Notes: generated by a model from the letters alone, not told the origin. 64,000 nucleotides of DNA from Bacillota bacterium (GCA_023460515.1 JAEWPS010000059.1:7404-71403); one strand, 5' to 3'; counted from the first letter of the stretch, positions 34,107-44,082 are shown. Made by a program: numbers and translations.

Positions 34107-34586
34107 ATGAAAACTGCTGTAGTGTATTATTCATTAGAAGGAAATACAAAGAAAGTTGCTAATCAGATATCTGCTAAATTAAATGCAGATATCTATGAAT
34201 TGAAAGAAATTAAATGCAAGGTTCCTAAAGAAGGTTTTTCAAAATTTTTCTGGGGAGGAAAACAAGTTTTTATGAAGGAAACTCCAGATTTAGAAAAATT
34301 AAATTTTAATGTTGATGAATATGACTGCATTTTTATTGGAACACCAGTATGGTCATTTACTTATTCACCAGCTATTAGAAGCTTTTTTAAAAAATATACT
34401 TTAAAGGGTAAAAAGATAGGTATTTTTTGTTCACATAGTGGAGGACTTAAAAATACTATTCAAAACATGAAAGATCAATTGTTAGGGAATGAGTTTATAG
34501 CTGAAATTGATGTAATAGATCCAATTAAAAATGATGTGGAATCTACTAAACAAATAGAGCAATGGTTAAACAATATAAATATATAA
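34107..34586 (+). CDS. Flavodoxin-family protein
   Basis: The 159-residue protein has the FMN phosphate loop VVYYSLEGNTKKVA (about 4-17), the GTPVWSFTYSPAIRSFF loop (about 79-95) and FCSHSGGLKNT. It is a soluble FMN-binding electron carrier or NAD(P)H-dependent reductase. It follows the DUF1003 gene by 22 bases and may be co-transcribed. Confidence 0.9.
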   Translation: MKTAVVYYSLEGNTKKVANQISAKLNADIYELKEIKCKVPKEGFSKFFWGGKQVFMKETPDLEKLNFNVDEYDCIFIGTPVWSFTYSPAIRSFFKKYTLKGKKIGIFCSHSGGLKNTIQNMKDQLLGNEFIAEIDVIDPIKNDVESTKQIEQWLNNINI

Positions 34587-34625
34587 AATTATAACGAAAT
34601 TAGTATTATGTAATAACGTTCTAAA

Positions 34626-34660
34626 AGAAGCAAAAAACTTGAAAAGTTTTTGCTTTTTTG
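34626..34660 (+). terminator. Terminator after the flavodoxin gene
   Basis: GAAGCAAAAAACTT pairs with AAGTTTTTGCTTTTTT with one bulge. Confidence 0.8.
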
Positions 34661-34716
34661 TTGTATTGTTGAGTTATAGATGGTATAATAATACCAAAAT
34701 AATGGAGGTTGTACAA

Positions 34717-35661
34717 ATGATAGAAGTATTAAAAACAAACACAGTGACAGGTAAATTAGAAAATGTTTCAAGTATAACAAAAGGTGTATGGATAAATATA
34801 GTTGATCCTTCATCTGATGAGATACAAAGTATAGCTCATAAATTAAATTTAGCAGAAAATTTACTTAGATATCCACTAGATATTGCTGAAAAAGCCCATA
34901 TTGATACTGATGAAGAAAATGTTCTTATTGCAATAGATGTGCCGATAACTGAGTACAAAGGTACTAAGAAAGTATATTCTACAATACCACTTGGAATGAT
35001 ACTTGTAAGAGATGATTATTTTGTAACAATATCCCAAAGTAGAATTGATGTTATTAACGAAGTTTTGACTTCAGTGAAAATGTTTGATATATATACAGAT
35101 AAAAAATCTAGATTAGTGTTTCAGATATTATATAAAGTAGCTTCAGATTATATTAGATATATAGGTTATATAAGTAAAGACATTGATTCATTTGAAAAGA
35201 GCATGCATAAGGCTATGAAAAATGATGAGTTATTATCTTTGCTAGATTTTGAAAAAACTATGATATATTTTAATGCATCTATTAAAGCAAATCAAACAGT
35301 TCTGCAAAAAATAAATAGAGGAAAGTACATTAAATTATATGAAGAAGATGAAGATATACTTGATGATACAATAATTGAGAATACACAGGCTATGGAAATG
35401 GTTCAGACTTACAGTGAAATACTTAATGGGATAATAGATATATTTGGTACTATAGTATCTAATAATCTAAATACAGTAATGAAATTTTTAACTTCAATAA
35501 CTATTATTATAGCAATACCAACAATGATTTCAAGCTTTATTGGTATGAATGTAGAATTTCCATTTAATACTACTACAATAGGTTTTTATACTGTAATGGG
35601 AATAGCAATTTTATCTACAATAATAGCTACTCTATGGTTTAAAAAGAAGGATATGTTATAG
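34717..35661 (+). CDS. corA: CorA-family magnesium/divalent cation transporter
   Basis: The 314-residue protein has a soluble N-terminal domain, a long helical region and two C-terminal membrane helices (about 255-277 and 287-307) joined by the selectivity signature IGMNVEFPF (the GMN motif). It forms pentameric channels for Mg2+ or Co2+. The ATG at 34717 is behind GGAGG; the longer frame begins inside the preceding terminator. TTGTAT-17-TATAAT upstream is the likely promoter. Confidence 0.92.
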   Translation: MIEVLKTNTVTGKLENVSSITKGVWINIVDPSSDEIQSIAHKLNLAENLLRYPLDIAEKAHIDTDEENVLIAIDVPITEYKGTKKVYSTIPLGMILVRDDYFVTISQSRIDVINEVLTSVKMFDIYTDKKSRLVFQILYKVASDYIRYIGYISKDIDSFEKSMHKAMKNDELLSLLDFEKTMIYFNASIKANQTVLQKINRGKYIKLYEEDEDILDDTIIENTQAMEMVQTYSEILNGIIDIFGTIVSNNLNTVMKFLTSITIIIAIPTMISSFIGMNVEFPFNTTTIGFYTVMGIAILSTIIATLWFKKKDML

Positions 35662-35662
35662 A

Positions 35663-36370
35663 ATGCAAGTTATAATTGACGGAAGAGTTAATACTGAAAT
35701 TGAAAAGTATTTTTTAGAGTTAGGTTATGAAATAATTAGAATAAAAAAACACGATAATATATATAGTGAGATATCTAGTCATACTGATATATTTTGTTTG
35801 AAACTAGGTAATACGGTTATATGTGAAAAAAATTCTATTTCAGATATATTGGATAATAAATATGATTGTATTAATGGTGATAATGTGGAAAACATTTATC
35901 CTAAAGTAGCTGCCTATAACGTTTGTGTTATAGATAACTTTGCAATACATAATTTAAAAATTACGGATAAAAAGATATTAAATAAGTTAAACGACATGAA
36001 ATATACCTTGATTGATGTTAAACAAGGTTATTCAAGATGTAGTATACTTCCACTTGGTAATAAAAGTTGTATAACTTCAGATAAAGGAATATATAATAAA
36101 TTAATTCAAAATGATTTTGATGTGTTATATCTTGATTCATCTGAATTAGATATTAAATTGTTTAATAAAGATGGTACATATTCCAATATGTCTGGTTTTA
36201 TTGGTGGATGTAGTTGTGTTTTGAATGATACGGTTATATTTTTTGGAGATGTAGACAAGCTTAAATGTAAAGAAAAATTAATAAATTATATTAATTTAAA
36301 GGGATATAAAATAAAAGATTTTAAGAATATGGACGTTATAGATTATGGTTCATGTATATTTTTAGATTGA
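35663..36370 (+). CDS. DUF6873-like protein
   Basis: The 235-residue soluble protein has HTDIFCLKLGNTVICEKN, YNVCVIDNFAIHN, KQGYSRCSILPLGNKSCIT, GFIGGCSCVLND and VIDYGSCIFLD. This is how I recall the DUF6873 (GME-fold, guanidino-modifying-like) family of Clostridia; the catalytic role is not established. It starts one base after corA and stands before pcrA, probably in one operon. Confidence 0.65.
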   Translation: MQVIIDGRVNTEIEKYFLELGYEIIRIKKHDNIYSEISSHTDIFCLKLGNTVICEKNSISDILDNKYDCINGDNVENIYPKVAAYNVCVIDNFAIHNLKITDKKILNKLNDMKYTLIDVKQGYSRCSILPLGNKSCITSDKGIYNKLIQNDFDVLYLDSSELDIKLFNKDGTYSNMSGFIGGCSCVLNDTVIFFGDVDKLKCKEKLINYINLKGYKIKDFKNMDVIDYGSCIFLD

Positions 36371-36383
36371 AGGGGTAATAGGT

Positions 36384-38648
36384 TTGAGTAGATTTTTAGA
36401 AGGATTAAATGATAGACAATTAGAGGCAGTTTCATATACAGAGGGACCACTTCTTATTTTAGCTGGTGCTGGAAGTGGAAAGACTCGAGTATTAACATAT
36501 AAAATAGCTTATTTGATAGAACAAGAGATAGTTAAACCATGGCAAATATTGGCTATAACATTTACAAATAAAGCAGCTAAGGAAATGAAAGAAAGAGCTT
36601 TAAATCTTATAGATAGTGCAAGTGATGTATGGCTTGGAACATTCCATTCCATCTGTGTTAAAATATTGAAAAGGGAAATAGAATTATTAGGATATGGAAA
36701 AGATTTTAATATATTTGATGAATTAGATAAAGAAAAATTAATTAAAGAAGTACTTAAAAAATTAAATTTGGATGATAAGAAATTTATTCCAAGTTCTATT
36801 GGTTATGAAATTTCTAAGGCAAAAGATAATATGATATCTGCTGAACAATATAGTAGAGAGAACTCTGGAGATTATAGAAAAGAGCAAATAGCAAAAATTT
36901 ATAGTATATACCAAAGTGAACTTAAGTCATACAATGCAATAGACTTTGATGATATTATAATGCTTACTGTTAAGTTGTTTGTAGATAACCCAGGTAGATT
37001 GGAATTTTACCAAAATAAGTTTAGATATGTGCTTGTAGATGAATATCAAGATACCAATAAGTTACAGTTTACTTTGATAAGTTTAATTGCCAGTGCACAT
37101 GGAAACATATGTGTTGTTGGTGATGAATCACAAAGTATATATGGTTGGAGAGGTGCAGATATTGCTAACATATTAAATTTTGAAAAGGAATTTTTTAATG
37201 CTAAAGTAATAAAACTTGAGGAAAATTATAGAAGTACACAAACAATTTTAAATGCTGCAAATGAAGTTATTAAAAATAATTCTGCTAAAATAGATAAGAA
37301 TTTATGGACAAAAAACGTTGAAGGTGAAAAGATAAAATATTTTAGTGCCAATAATGAGTATGCAGAAGTTGAATATGTTATTGATCAAATAGATAATATA
37401 TGTAGAAAAGAAAATAAAAAATATTCAGATTTTGCTGTGCTTTTTAGAACTAATGCTCAAGCCAGGGTAATAGAAGATGTTTTTATGAAAACAGGTACGC
37501 CATATAAATTAATTGGTGGTCTTAAATTCTATTCAAGAAAAGAAATAAAAGATTTAACATCATATTTAAAATTATTGCAAAATCCTAATGACGCTATTGC
37601 TCTAAAAAGGATAATAAATGTACCAAAAAGAGGTATTGGAGATTCAGCTTTAGATAAATTAGAAGAAATAGCTATAGAAAAAAATATTTCTTTATTTAAT
37701 GTTATAAAAGATAGTAATAATTATAAGGATTTAAGAAGTAGCGGGAACATTTCTTTCTTTAGAGAAATAATGATAGATTTAGTGGATAAAAAAGATAAAC
37801 TTTCTGTTTCACAGCTTATGAAAGAAATTTTAAAAGTTACTGGGTATGAAGCTATGCTTAATGAAGAAAAAACTAAAGAGGCAGAAAATAGATTCGATAA
37901 CTTAATGGAATATATTGGTGTTGCTATTGAGTTTGAAAAAGAAAATGCAGAAAATACATTAGCAGATTTCTTAGATAGCATCGCTTTGGTTGCAGATGTA
38001 GATAAATTAGATGATGAAGCGGAAGCGGTTACTTTAATGACATTACATAGTGCTAAAGGATTAGAATTTGACGTTGTATTTTTAGTTGGTATGGAAGAGG
38101 GATTATTCCCTTCTAGCAGATCCATAAATGAAGATGAAGATGCAGAGGAAGAAAGAAGACTATGCTACGTTGGAATTACACGTGCAAGAAAAAATGTTTT
38201 TATTACATCAGCAAGTAAGAGAACAATGTATGGTTCTACATCATATCCAATACCATCAAGATTTATTAATGAGATACCTGAAAATTTATTTGAAGAAGTA
38301 TCTAAAAGTGAAAGACCTCATAAGAATAATGAATTCTTAAATAATGAATATGCTAGAAGTAGTGCGGTTACAACAAGTAAAATATCTGGTGGTTTTGTAA
38401 GTAGTAGTAAAAATAACTTTGGACAAAGTGTTGAGAGTTTCTTTAAAAATATTACTAATAAACCAGAAGAATCAAAAGATATATCAAATTATAAAGTAGG
38501 AAGTAAAATAAAACATAAAAAGTTTGGAATTGGAGTAATATGTAATATAGAGCCAGAAGGTGATGATTTAAAACTTGAAATTAATTTTGAAGGATCAGGT
38601 TTTAAAAGATTAATGGCAAAATACACTCCTCTTGAAATATTAGATTAA
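36384..38648 (+). CDS. pcrA: UvrD/PcrA-family DNA helicase
   Basis: The 754-residue helicase contains the full motif set: Q-motif LNDRQLEAV, Walker A AGAGSGKT (motif I), TFTNKAAKEM (Ia), VDEYQDTN (II), GDESQSIYGWRGAD (III), LEENYRSTQ (IV), TLMTLHSAKGLEFD (V), and RRLCYVGITRARK (VI). The C-terminus has a SH3-like end (GSKIKHKKFGIGVI), typical of PcrA binding to RNA polymerase. It unwinds DNA in repair and plasmid or conflict resolution. TTG start behind GGGG. Confidence 0.97.
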   Translation: MSRFLEGLNDRQLEAVSYTEGPLLILAGAGSGKTRVLTYKIAYLIEQEIVKPWQILAITFTNKAAKEMKERALNLIDSASDVWLGTFHSICVKILKREIELLGYGKDFNIFDELDKEKLIKEVLKKLNLDDKKFIPSSIGYEISKAKDNMISAEQYSRENSGDYRKEQIAKIYSIYQSELKSYNAIDFDDIIMLTVKLFVDNPGRLEFYQNKFRYVLVDEYQDTNKLQFTLISLIASAHGNICVVGDESQSIYGWRGADIANILNFEKEFFNAKVIKLEENYRSTQTILNAANEVIKNNSAKIDKNLWTKNVEGEKIKYFSANNEYAEVEYVIDQIDNICRKENKKYSDFAVLFRTNAQARVIEDVFMKTGTPYKLIGGLKFYSRKEIKDLTSYLKLLQNPNDAIALKRIINVPKRGIGDSALDKLEEIAIEKNISLFNVIKDSNNYKDLRSSGNISFFREIMIDLVDKKDKLSVSQLMKEILKVTGYEAMLNEEKTKEAENRFDNLMEYIGVAIEFEKENAENTLADFLDSIALVADVDKLDDEAEAVTLMTLHSAKGLEFDVVFLVGMEEGLFPSSRSINEDEDAEEERRLCYVGITRARKNVFITSASKRTMYGSTSYPIPSRFINEIPENLFEEVSKSERPHKNNEFLNNEYARSSAVTTSKISGGFVSSSKNNFGQSVESFFKNITNKPEESKDISNYKVGSKIKHKKFGIGVICNIEPEGDDLKLEINFEGSGFKRLMAKYTPLEILD

Positions 38649-38690
38649 TATTTTAAAACCAAATAAATTACATAGAATGGAGGAAATAAA

Positions 38691-39458
38691 TTGAATATAA
38701 ATATTAAAGATATAAATTTAAATTATGAGATATTAGGAGAAGATAATACTTCTTCGGTAGTAATATTACATGGTTGGGGAGCAAATCTACAAACATTTGC
38801 ACCTGTTTCTAAACATTTATCTAAAAATTATAAAGTATATTCAATTGATTTACCTGGATTTGGATTAAGTTGTGAACCTAACTCTATATATAGTGTTACA
38901 GATTATGCAAAAGTTGTATTAGAATTCATAGAAAAAATGAAAATAGAAAATCCAACTTTAATAGGTCATTCTTTTGGTGGAAGAATTATTATAAAAATGG
39001 TCGGAGAATTTGGATATACACCAAAAAATATAATATTTGTAGATAGCGCAGGGATTAAGCCAAAACGAAGTATTAAATATTATTTTAAGGTTTATTCTTA
39101 CAAGTTAACAAAGAGAATTATACAACTTTGCAATAGTAAAGAAAAATCCGAAAAAATAATTTCAGATTTAAGAAAAAATGCTGGTTCTATAGATTATAGA
39201 GCTGCTTCTGAAAATATGAAGAAAATATTTATTAATGTTGTAAACGAAGATCTAAAAAAATATTTACCTAAAATCAAGGTACCTACTTTACTTATATGGG
39301 GTGAAAATGATAAAGATACACCAGTACAAGATGCAAAAATATTTGAAAAGTTAATTCCTGATAGTGGTCTTGTTGTCTTTAAAGGCGCAGGACACTATAG
39401 TTATTTAGATAAACTTGGAGATTTTTTAGTTATAATTTCAAAGTTTTTGGAAGGGTGA
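38691..39458 (+). CDS. Alpha/beta hydrolase
   Basis: The 255-residue protein has the oxyanion motif LHGWGANLQTF, the nucleophile elbow LIGHSFGGRI (Ser near 91), IWGENDKDTPV (Asp) and GAGHYSYLD (His near 240), so the triad is complete. The substrate is not evident. It is followed within 10 bases by a membrane-bound MurF and then Ddl, so a cell wall related substrate is likely but unproven. TTG start behind GGAGG. Confidence 0.88.
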   Translation: MNINIKDINLNYEILGEDNTSSVVILHGWGANLQTFAPVSKHLSKNYKVYSIDLPGFGLSCEPNSIYSVTDYAKVVLEFIEKMKIENPTLIGHSFGGRIIIKMVGEFGYTPKNIIFVDSAGIKPKRSIKYYFKVYSYKLTKRIIQLCNSKEKSEKIISDLRKNAGSIDYRAASENMKKIFINVVNEDLKKYLPKIKVPTLLIWGENDKDTPVQDAKIFEKLIPDSGLVVFKGAGHYSYLDKLGDFLVIISKFLEG

Positions 39459-39467
39459 AAGAGTTAA

Positions 39468-41069
39468 ATGATAACTACAATTTTAGAAATTAGTATTATA
39501 ATATTAGGACTTGTGTTATTACATGTGAACTTAGATAAATTTTTACATATATTACAACAATCTTTTTATCATAATTCAGAATTAATATCGGTACTTAAAA
39601 AAACGGATACATTAAAAATTGGCACATTTGAAATATTGCTTACAGCATTATCATTAATAAGTATTGCAACATTTAAAAATGTGATGTATGTATTATGGAT
39701 TATTGCTGCAATACTTACAATAAACTTTGTTATAATGAATAGACCAAAAGTAAAGAAAAAGTTTGTTATTACAACAAGAGTAAAAATAACTTATGTTGCT
39801 GTATATATGTTAATACTTTTATTTGTTATATTACCATATGTATTAATGAAAAAAGATATTTTAACAATTTCTACTTTTTCTGCATTACTAATACTATTAT
39901 CACTGAGTAAATATTTAGCTATTTGTATAAGCATGATTGCAAATGTAATAATTATGCCAATACTGAATCTAATTAATTTAAGATATATTAATGAAGCAAA
40001 AAAGATAATAAGTTCAAATAAAAAGTTAAAGATTATTGGTATTACTGGTAGTTATGGTAAGACTTCAACTAAGAATATTATATACCAAATTTTATCTCAA
40101 AAGTTCTCTGCTGTAATGACTCCTAAAAGTTATAATACAACGCTTGGTGTTGTAAAAAGTATAAGAGAAAATATTAAACCATATACAGAAGTGTTTGTTT
40201 GTGAGATGGGTGCAGCAAGACTTGGCGAAATCAAAGAAATATGTGAAATAGTACCTCCAGATTATTCTGTTATAACTTCTATTGGACCACAACATTTGAG
40301 TACATTTAAATCTATGGAAAATATTGTTCAAGGTAAATTTGAAATTGTCAATTATGCCAAAGAAGATGCAGTAGCCATTTTAAATACAGATAATGAGTAT
40401 ATAAGAAAAAATATGGAAAAACAAGTAAATGGTAAAAATGTTATACAGTATAGTATATTAGATAAAAAACAAAAGTACTATGTTGAAGATATACATATGA
40501 ATGACACAGGTAGTACTTTTACAGTTGTAAGTGAGGATAAAAAAATTGAGTTGGAAACAAAGCTACTTGGAAAGCACAATATATATAATATAGTTTGTGC
40601 AGTGGCAATTTCTAAAGAACTTGGTATGACAGATGTTGAAATACAAAAGAGTATTAAAAAATTAAAACCAGTGGAACATAGATTACAACTTAAGTCAATG
40701 AATGGAATACTTGCTTTAGATGATGCTTTTAATTCTAACCCAGAAGGTTCTAAAATGGCAATAGAGTGCTTGGCAATGTTTGAGGATAAATATAAAGTGT
40801 TGGTCACTCCAGGAATGATAGAACTTGGTGAACAAGAATATGAATTAAATAAAAAATTAGGTGAGTATGCGACTAAATGTGATTATGTATTTTTGGTTGG
40901 AGATAAAACAACTAAGGCAATAAAAGATGGAATGGATGAACAAAAATATACTAAGTATGAAACCGTTAAAGATGTATATGAAGCTTTTGAAAAATTAACA
41001 AAAATAAAAGAAAAACATCCTAATTTAATTGCTTTATTTGAAAATGACTTGCCGGATAGTTATTCTTAA
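39468..41069 (+). CDS. murF: MurF-family ligase with N-terminal membrane domain
   Basis: The 533-residue protein has an N-terminal region with about five membrane helices (1-170) and a Mur ligase domain with ITGSYGKTSTKN (P-loop near 187-196), SYNTTLGV, EMGAARLGEI, HNIYNIVCAVA, EHRLQL and DDAFNSNPEGSKMAIE. It should add D-Ala-D-Ala (or a related dipeptide) to the UDP-muramyl tripeptide; the Asp/Asn-rich DDAFNSNP loop is typical of MurF. Standard MurF has no membrane part, and this form suggests wall precursor synthesis at the membrane. It is between an alpha/beta hydrolase and Ddl. Confidence 0.88.
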   Translation: MITTILEISIIILGLVLLHVNLDKFLHILQQSFYHNSELISVLKKTDTLKIGTFEILLTALSLISIATFKNVMYVLWIIAAILTINFVIMNRPKVKKKFVITTRVKITYVAVYMLILLFVILPYVLMKKDILTISTFSALLILLSLSKYLAICISMIANVIIMPILNLINLRYINEAKKIISSNKKLKIIGITGSYGKTSTKNIIYQILSQKFSAVMTPKSYNTTLGVVKSIRENIKPYTEVFVCEMGAARLGEIKEICEIVPPDYSVITSIGPQHLSTFKSMENIVQGKFEIVNYAKEDAVAILNTDNEYIRKNMEKQVNGKNVIQYSILDKKQKYYVEDIHMNDTGSTFTVVSEDKKIELETKLLGKHNIYNIVCAVAISKELGMTDVEIQKSIKKLKPVEHRLQLKSMNGILALDDAFNSNPEGSKMAIECLAMFEDKYKVLVTPGMIELGEQEYELNKKLGEYATKCDYVFLVGDKTTKAIKDGMDEQKYTKYETVKDVYEAFEKLTKIKEKHPNLIALFENDLPDSYS

Positions 41070-41088
41070 AATGAAAGGAAGTAGTGTT

Positions 41089-42252
41089 ATGAAAACAGTA
41101 GTAGGAGTATTTTTTGGAGGTAAAACAGTAGAACATGAGGTATCTATATTATCTGCTCTGCAGACAATATATGCAATAGATAAAGAGGTATATGAAGCTG
41201 TTCCAATATATATAACAAAAAATAATGAATTCTATTATTCAGAAAAATTATTAGATATAAATATATATAAAGATATTGAGAAATTAAAGAAAGAATGTAA
41301 TCAAATATACTTTACACATAAAAATGGTCAAATGATAGTTAATTCTCTAGATGGAGTATTTAAAAAAGAGTTAATAAAAGTTGATATTGCATTTCCTGTA
41401 GTTCACGGACTAAATGTAGAAGATGGTACACTTCAAGGATTTTTAGAGATGTATAATATACCTTATGTTGGATGTGATATTACTTCTTCAGCTGTTGGAA
41501 TGAATAAAATAATATTTAAGAAAGTTTTAGTAGCTTCAGACATACCAGTAATAGACTATTATGAGGTACATTTAGAAGATTTTGAAGAAAATGAAGAAGA
41601 AGTTTTAAATAATATAATTAATAAACTTTCGCTTCCAATTATATTGAAACCAGCTAATTTGGGATCAAGTGTTGGAATAAAAATAGTTAGAAATAAAGAG
41701 GAATTTTCAGAAGCAATGAATTTTGTGTTTGAATTTACGGATAAAATATTAGTTGAAAAATGTATTGTAAATTTAAAAGAAATTAACTGTTCAGTATTAG
41801 GTAATTTTGAATCACAAGAGGTTTCAGAATTAGAAGAACCAGTAAAGGCAGATGAGATTTTAAGTTTTAAAGATAAGTATATGTCAGCTGGTGGTGGTAA
41901 AGGTTCTAAATCTAGTGGAATGGCTTCTTTAACAAGAAAAATACCAGCTGAAATTAGTGCTGAGATGAAAATTGAAATAGAAGAATTATCTAAAAAAGTA
42001 TTTAAAATTTTAGATTGTGAGGGTGTTTCAAGAATAGATTATATAATAGACACTGATACTAATAAGGTATATGTAAATGAAATAAATACTATTCCAGGTT
42101 CGCTTGCTTTTTATCTTTGGAAAGCAAAAGGAGTAAGTTTTGATATCTTATGTGATAAATTAATAAAACTTGCAATTAAAAGAAGAGATAAAAGGTCAAA
42201 TATAATATATTCAAATGATGTTAACTTACTTAGTATGCATTCAAAAAAATAA
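41089..42252 (+). CDS. ddl: D-alanine--D-alanine ligase
   Basis: The 387-residue ATP-grasp enzyme has VGVFFGGKTVEHEVSILSA, PVVHGLNVEDGTLQG, KPANLGSSVGI, the loop with KYMSAGGG and GSKSSGMASLTRKIPAEI, and NEINTIPGSLAFYLW. The omega-loop differs from E. coli DdlB but matches a clostridial type. It makes the dipeptide used by MurF, encoded just before it. ATG at 41089, behind GGAAG; the longer frame to 41029 overlaps murF. Confidence 0.92.
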   Translation: MKTVVGVFFGGKTVEHEVSILSALQTIYAIDKEVYEAVPIYITKNNEFYYSEKLLDINIYKDIEKLKKECNQIYFTHKNGQMIVNSLDGVFKKELIKVDIAFPVVHGLNVEDGTLQGFLEMYNIPYVGCDITSSAVGMNKIIFKKVLVASDIPVIDYYEVHLEDFEENEEEVLNNIINKLSLPIILKPANLGSSVGIKIVRNKEEFSEAMNFVFEFTDKILVEKCIVNLKEINCSVLGNFESQEVSELEEPVKADEILSFKDKYMSAGGGKGSKSSGMASLTRKIPAEISAEMKIEIEELSKKVFKILDCEGVSRIDYIIDTDTNKVYVNEINTIPGSLAFYLWKAKGVSFDILCDKLIKLAIKRRDKRSNIIYSNDVNLLSMHSKK

Positions 42253-42313
42253 TATTAAATAAATACATCGATATTAGCACATATTATACTAATATAAATA
42301 ATAGGAGAATATT

Positions 42314-43024
42314 ATGAAAGATAAAAAATTATTAGTTATTTTTGCATTCATATTAATAATAGCTTTTGTATTTTGTGGTATATACTTATACAAAGAATTT
42401 ATTGATATAGACGATGAAAATAGTGAGAATGATATTTATAAATCTGACGAGAAAATAAATTTAATAAATAATGTTGAACCTTTTTTGTTTACTAGAGATG
42501 ATATTAAATTAATTTATGAAGGCGGACCATCTCATTGGGGTTCTAAGACTGTTACATTATTTGACGTTCAAGATACATCGAATGGTAAGATTGTAAATTT
42601 GCACGTAGTTGATGAAAGTGATATGAAGGGTGAATCTCCTAAAAAAGAATGGAATCAAAAATGGGAAGTAACAAAAGATGGGTCATTATATATAGATAAT
42701 AAGTTAATGTTAAAAACGCCGATTATAGTTGGTCAAACTTGGGTTATAGAAGATTATACTCCAGTTGTTAATGCTGATAAAAAGTATAAAGCAAGGGTAA
42801 AGATAACTAGTACTCAAGATAATTTAGGAGCTGCGGATTCGGTAATTAGAAATATAATTACTACTTTAACTATTGAAGATTTAAAAACTGTAGATGGAAA
42901 TTTATATACTGAAATTAGAGAATTTGAATATGGAAAGGGTTTAATAAAATTTGTAGCTACTGAACCTACCATTTCAGATTTTACACTTAGTTATTGGCTA
43001 GATAGAACTAGTGATATTGAATAG
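42314..43024 (+). CDS. Hypothetical membrane-anchored protein
   Basis: A 236-residue protein with one N-terminal membrane helix (about 5-26), an acidic linker, and an external beta-rich domain (FEYGKGLIKFVATEPTIS). Not recognised. It may belong to the ddl unit 60 bases before it. RBS AGGAG. Confidence 0.72.
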   Translation: MKDKKLLVIFAFILIIAFVFCGIYLYKEFIDIDDENSENDIYKSDEKINLINNVEPFLFTRDDIKLIYEGGPSHWGSKTVTLFDVQDTSNGKIVNLHVVDESDMKGESPKKEWNQKWEVTKDGSLYIDNKLMLKTPIIVGQTWVIEDYTPVVNADKKYKARVKITSTQDNLGAADSVIRNIITTLTIEDLKTVDGNLYTEIREFEYGKGLIKFVATEPTISDFTLSYWLDRTSDIE

Positions 43025-43050
43025 AATTATGTAAAAAATTATATTAATAA

Positions 43051-43082
43051 AAAAAAGATAGAAGAAATTCTATCTTTTTTTT
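43051..43082 (+). terminator. Terminator after the 42314 gene
   Basis: AAAAAAGATAGAA (43051-43063) and TTCTATCTTTTTT (43068-43080), four-base loop, T-run. Confidence 0.9.
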
Positions 43083-43132
43083 ATGTTTAAAATCTAAAAA
43101 ATGAAAATATTTACAAAAAATAATATATTTTG

Positions 43133-43186
43133 TTGACATATGTAATTCATTATGGTATAATCGATATATCGGAAGGCGATATATCG
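43133..43186 (+). promoter_or_regulatory. Promoter and probable PadR operator
   Basis: TTGACA (43133-43138), 17 bases, TATAAT (43156-43161). Directly after the -10 stand two identical palindromes CGATATATCG (43162-43171 and 43177-43186) separated by five bases. Their place over the start of transcription suits a repressor site, most simply for the PadR protein encoded next. Confidence 0.75.
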
Positions 43187-43213
43187 TGAAGCGTTATAAA
43201 GGATGTGAAAGAA

Positions 43214-43537
43214 ATGGAAGGAAATATTGATAAAATAGTTTTAACAGAGGCAGTATATTATATTTTGTTATCAATATATACACCAATGCATGGATATGGA
43301 ATAATGCAAAATGTTTCTGAACTTAGTAATGGAAGAGTTAATCTTGGACCGGGTACTTTATATGGAGCAATTAATACTTTACTTGAAAAAAAGTGGATTG
43401 TACCATTAACAGAAGATTTAAATTCACGAAAAAAAGAATACTTAATAACAGATTTAGGTAAAGAAATTGTAAAAAATGAAATAGTTAGGCTAGAAGAACT
43501 GGTTAAAAATGGTAAAAAGATGAGAGGTGAAAATTAA
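43214..43537 (+). CDS. PadR-family transcriptional regulator
   Basis: The 107-residue protein is a winged helix (ILLSIYTPMHGYGIMQNV, LGPGTLYGAINTLLEKKWI) with a C-terminal dimer helix. PadR proteins usually repress a neighbouring transporter gene. The ATG at 43214 is preferred over the GTG at 43205, which is too close to AAAGGA. The stop overlaps the start of the DUF2812 gene. Ligands may be antibiotics or phenolic compounds. Confidence 0.92.
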   Translation: MEGNIDKIVLTEAVYYILLSIYTPMHGYGIMQNVSELSNGRVNLGPGTLYGAINTLLEKKWIVPLTEDLNSRKKEYLITDLGKEIVKNEIVRLEELVKNGKKMRGEN

Positions 43538-44082
43538 TGAAAAAAGTTATATATAAATTTTATTATGACTTTGAGAAAGAAGAAAAATGGCTAAATGAAA
43601 TGTCTTCAAAAGGATTTGCGTTAGTAGATTTTTTTATGGGTAAATATACATTTGAAGAATGTGAAAAAGGTGAATACATATATAGGATAGAATTACTTGA
43701 AAATTTAGTATCAGATCCTAGAAGTATCGAGTATATTAATTTTTTAGAAGAAACTGGTGTGCAGCATGTTGCATCTAGTTTTAGATGGGCATTTTTTAGA
43801 AAAAAAGCAAGTTTAGGTCAATTTGATATATATTCAGATGTAGATTCAAAAATTGGACATTACAAAAAGATAGTAAGTCTTTTTAGTGTGTTAGCATTTG
43901 CTGAAATAACTATAGGAATTAGTAATATTAATCTTGGATCACATATTCATACAGAGATTTCAGGTGTAAATTCTGTTTTAGGATTATTCTGTTTTCTTAT
44001 TGGAATCGCTTTTGTATCGATAAGTTTAAGATTTTCAGGTAAAATAAATAAACTCAAGAGGGAAAAAATAATTAAAGAATAG
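43537..44082 (+). CDS. DUF2812 membrane protein
   Basis: The 181-residue protein has the pattern YYDFEKEEKWLNEMSSKGFAL, a central WAFFRKK, and two C-terminal membrane helices (about 111-130 and 140-162). DUF2812 proteins are commonly encoded behind PadR regulators, as here with overlapping stop and start. Function unknown. Confidence 0.85.
   Translation: MKKVIYKFYYDFEKEEKWLNEMSSKGFALVDFFMGKYTFEECEKGEYIYRIELLENLVSDPRSIEYINFLEETGVQHVASSFRWAFFRKKASLGQFDIYSDVDSKIGHYKKIVSLFSVLAFAEITIGISNINLGSHIHTEISGVNSVLGLFCFLIGIAFVSISLRFSGKINKLKREKIIKE

Noticed and set aside
37721..38125. Minus-strand frame of 134 codons inside pcrA
   Set aside because: Lies across conserved helicase motifs; shadow of the coding frame.
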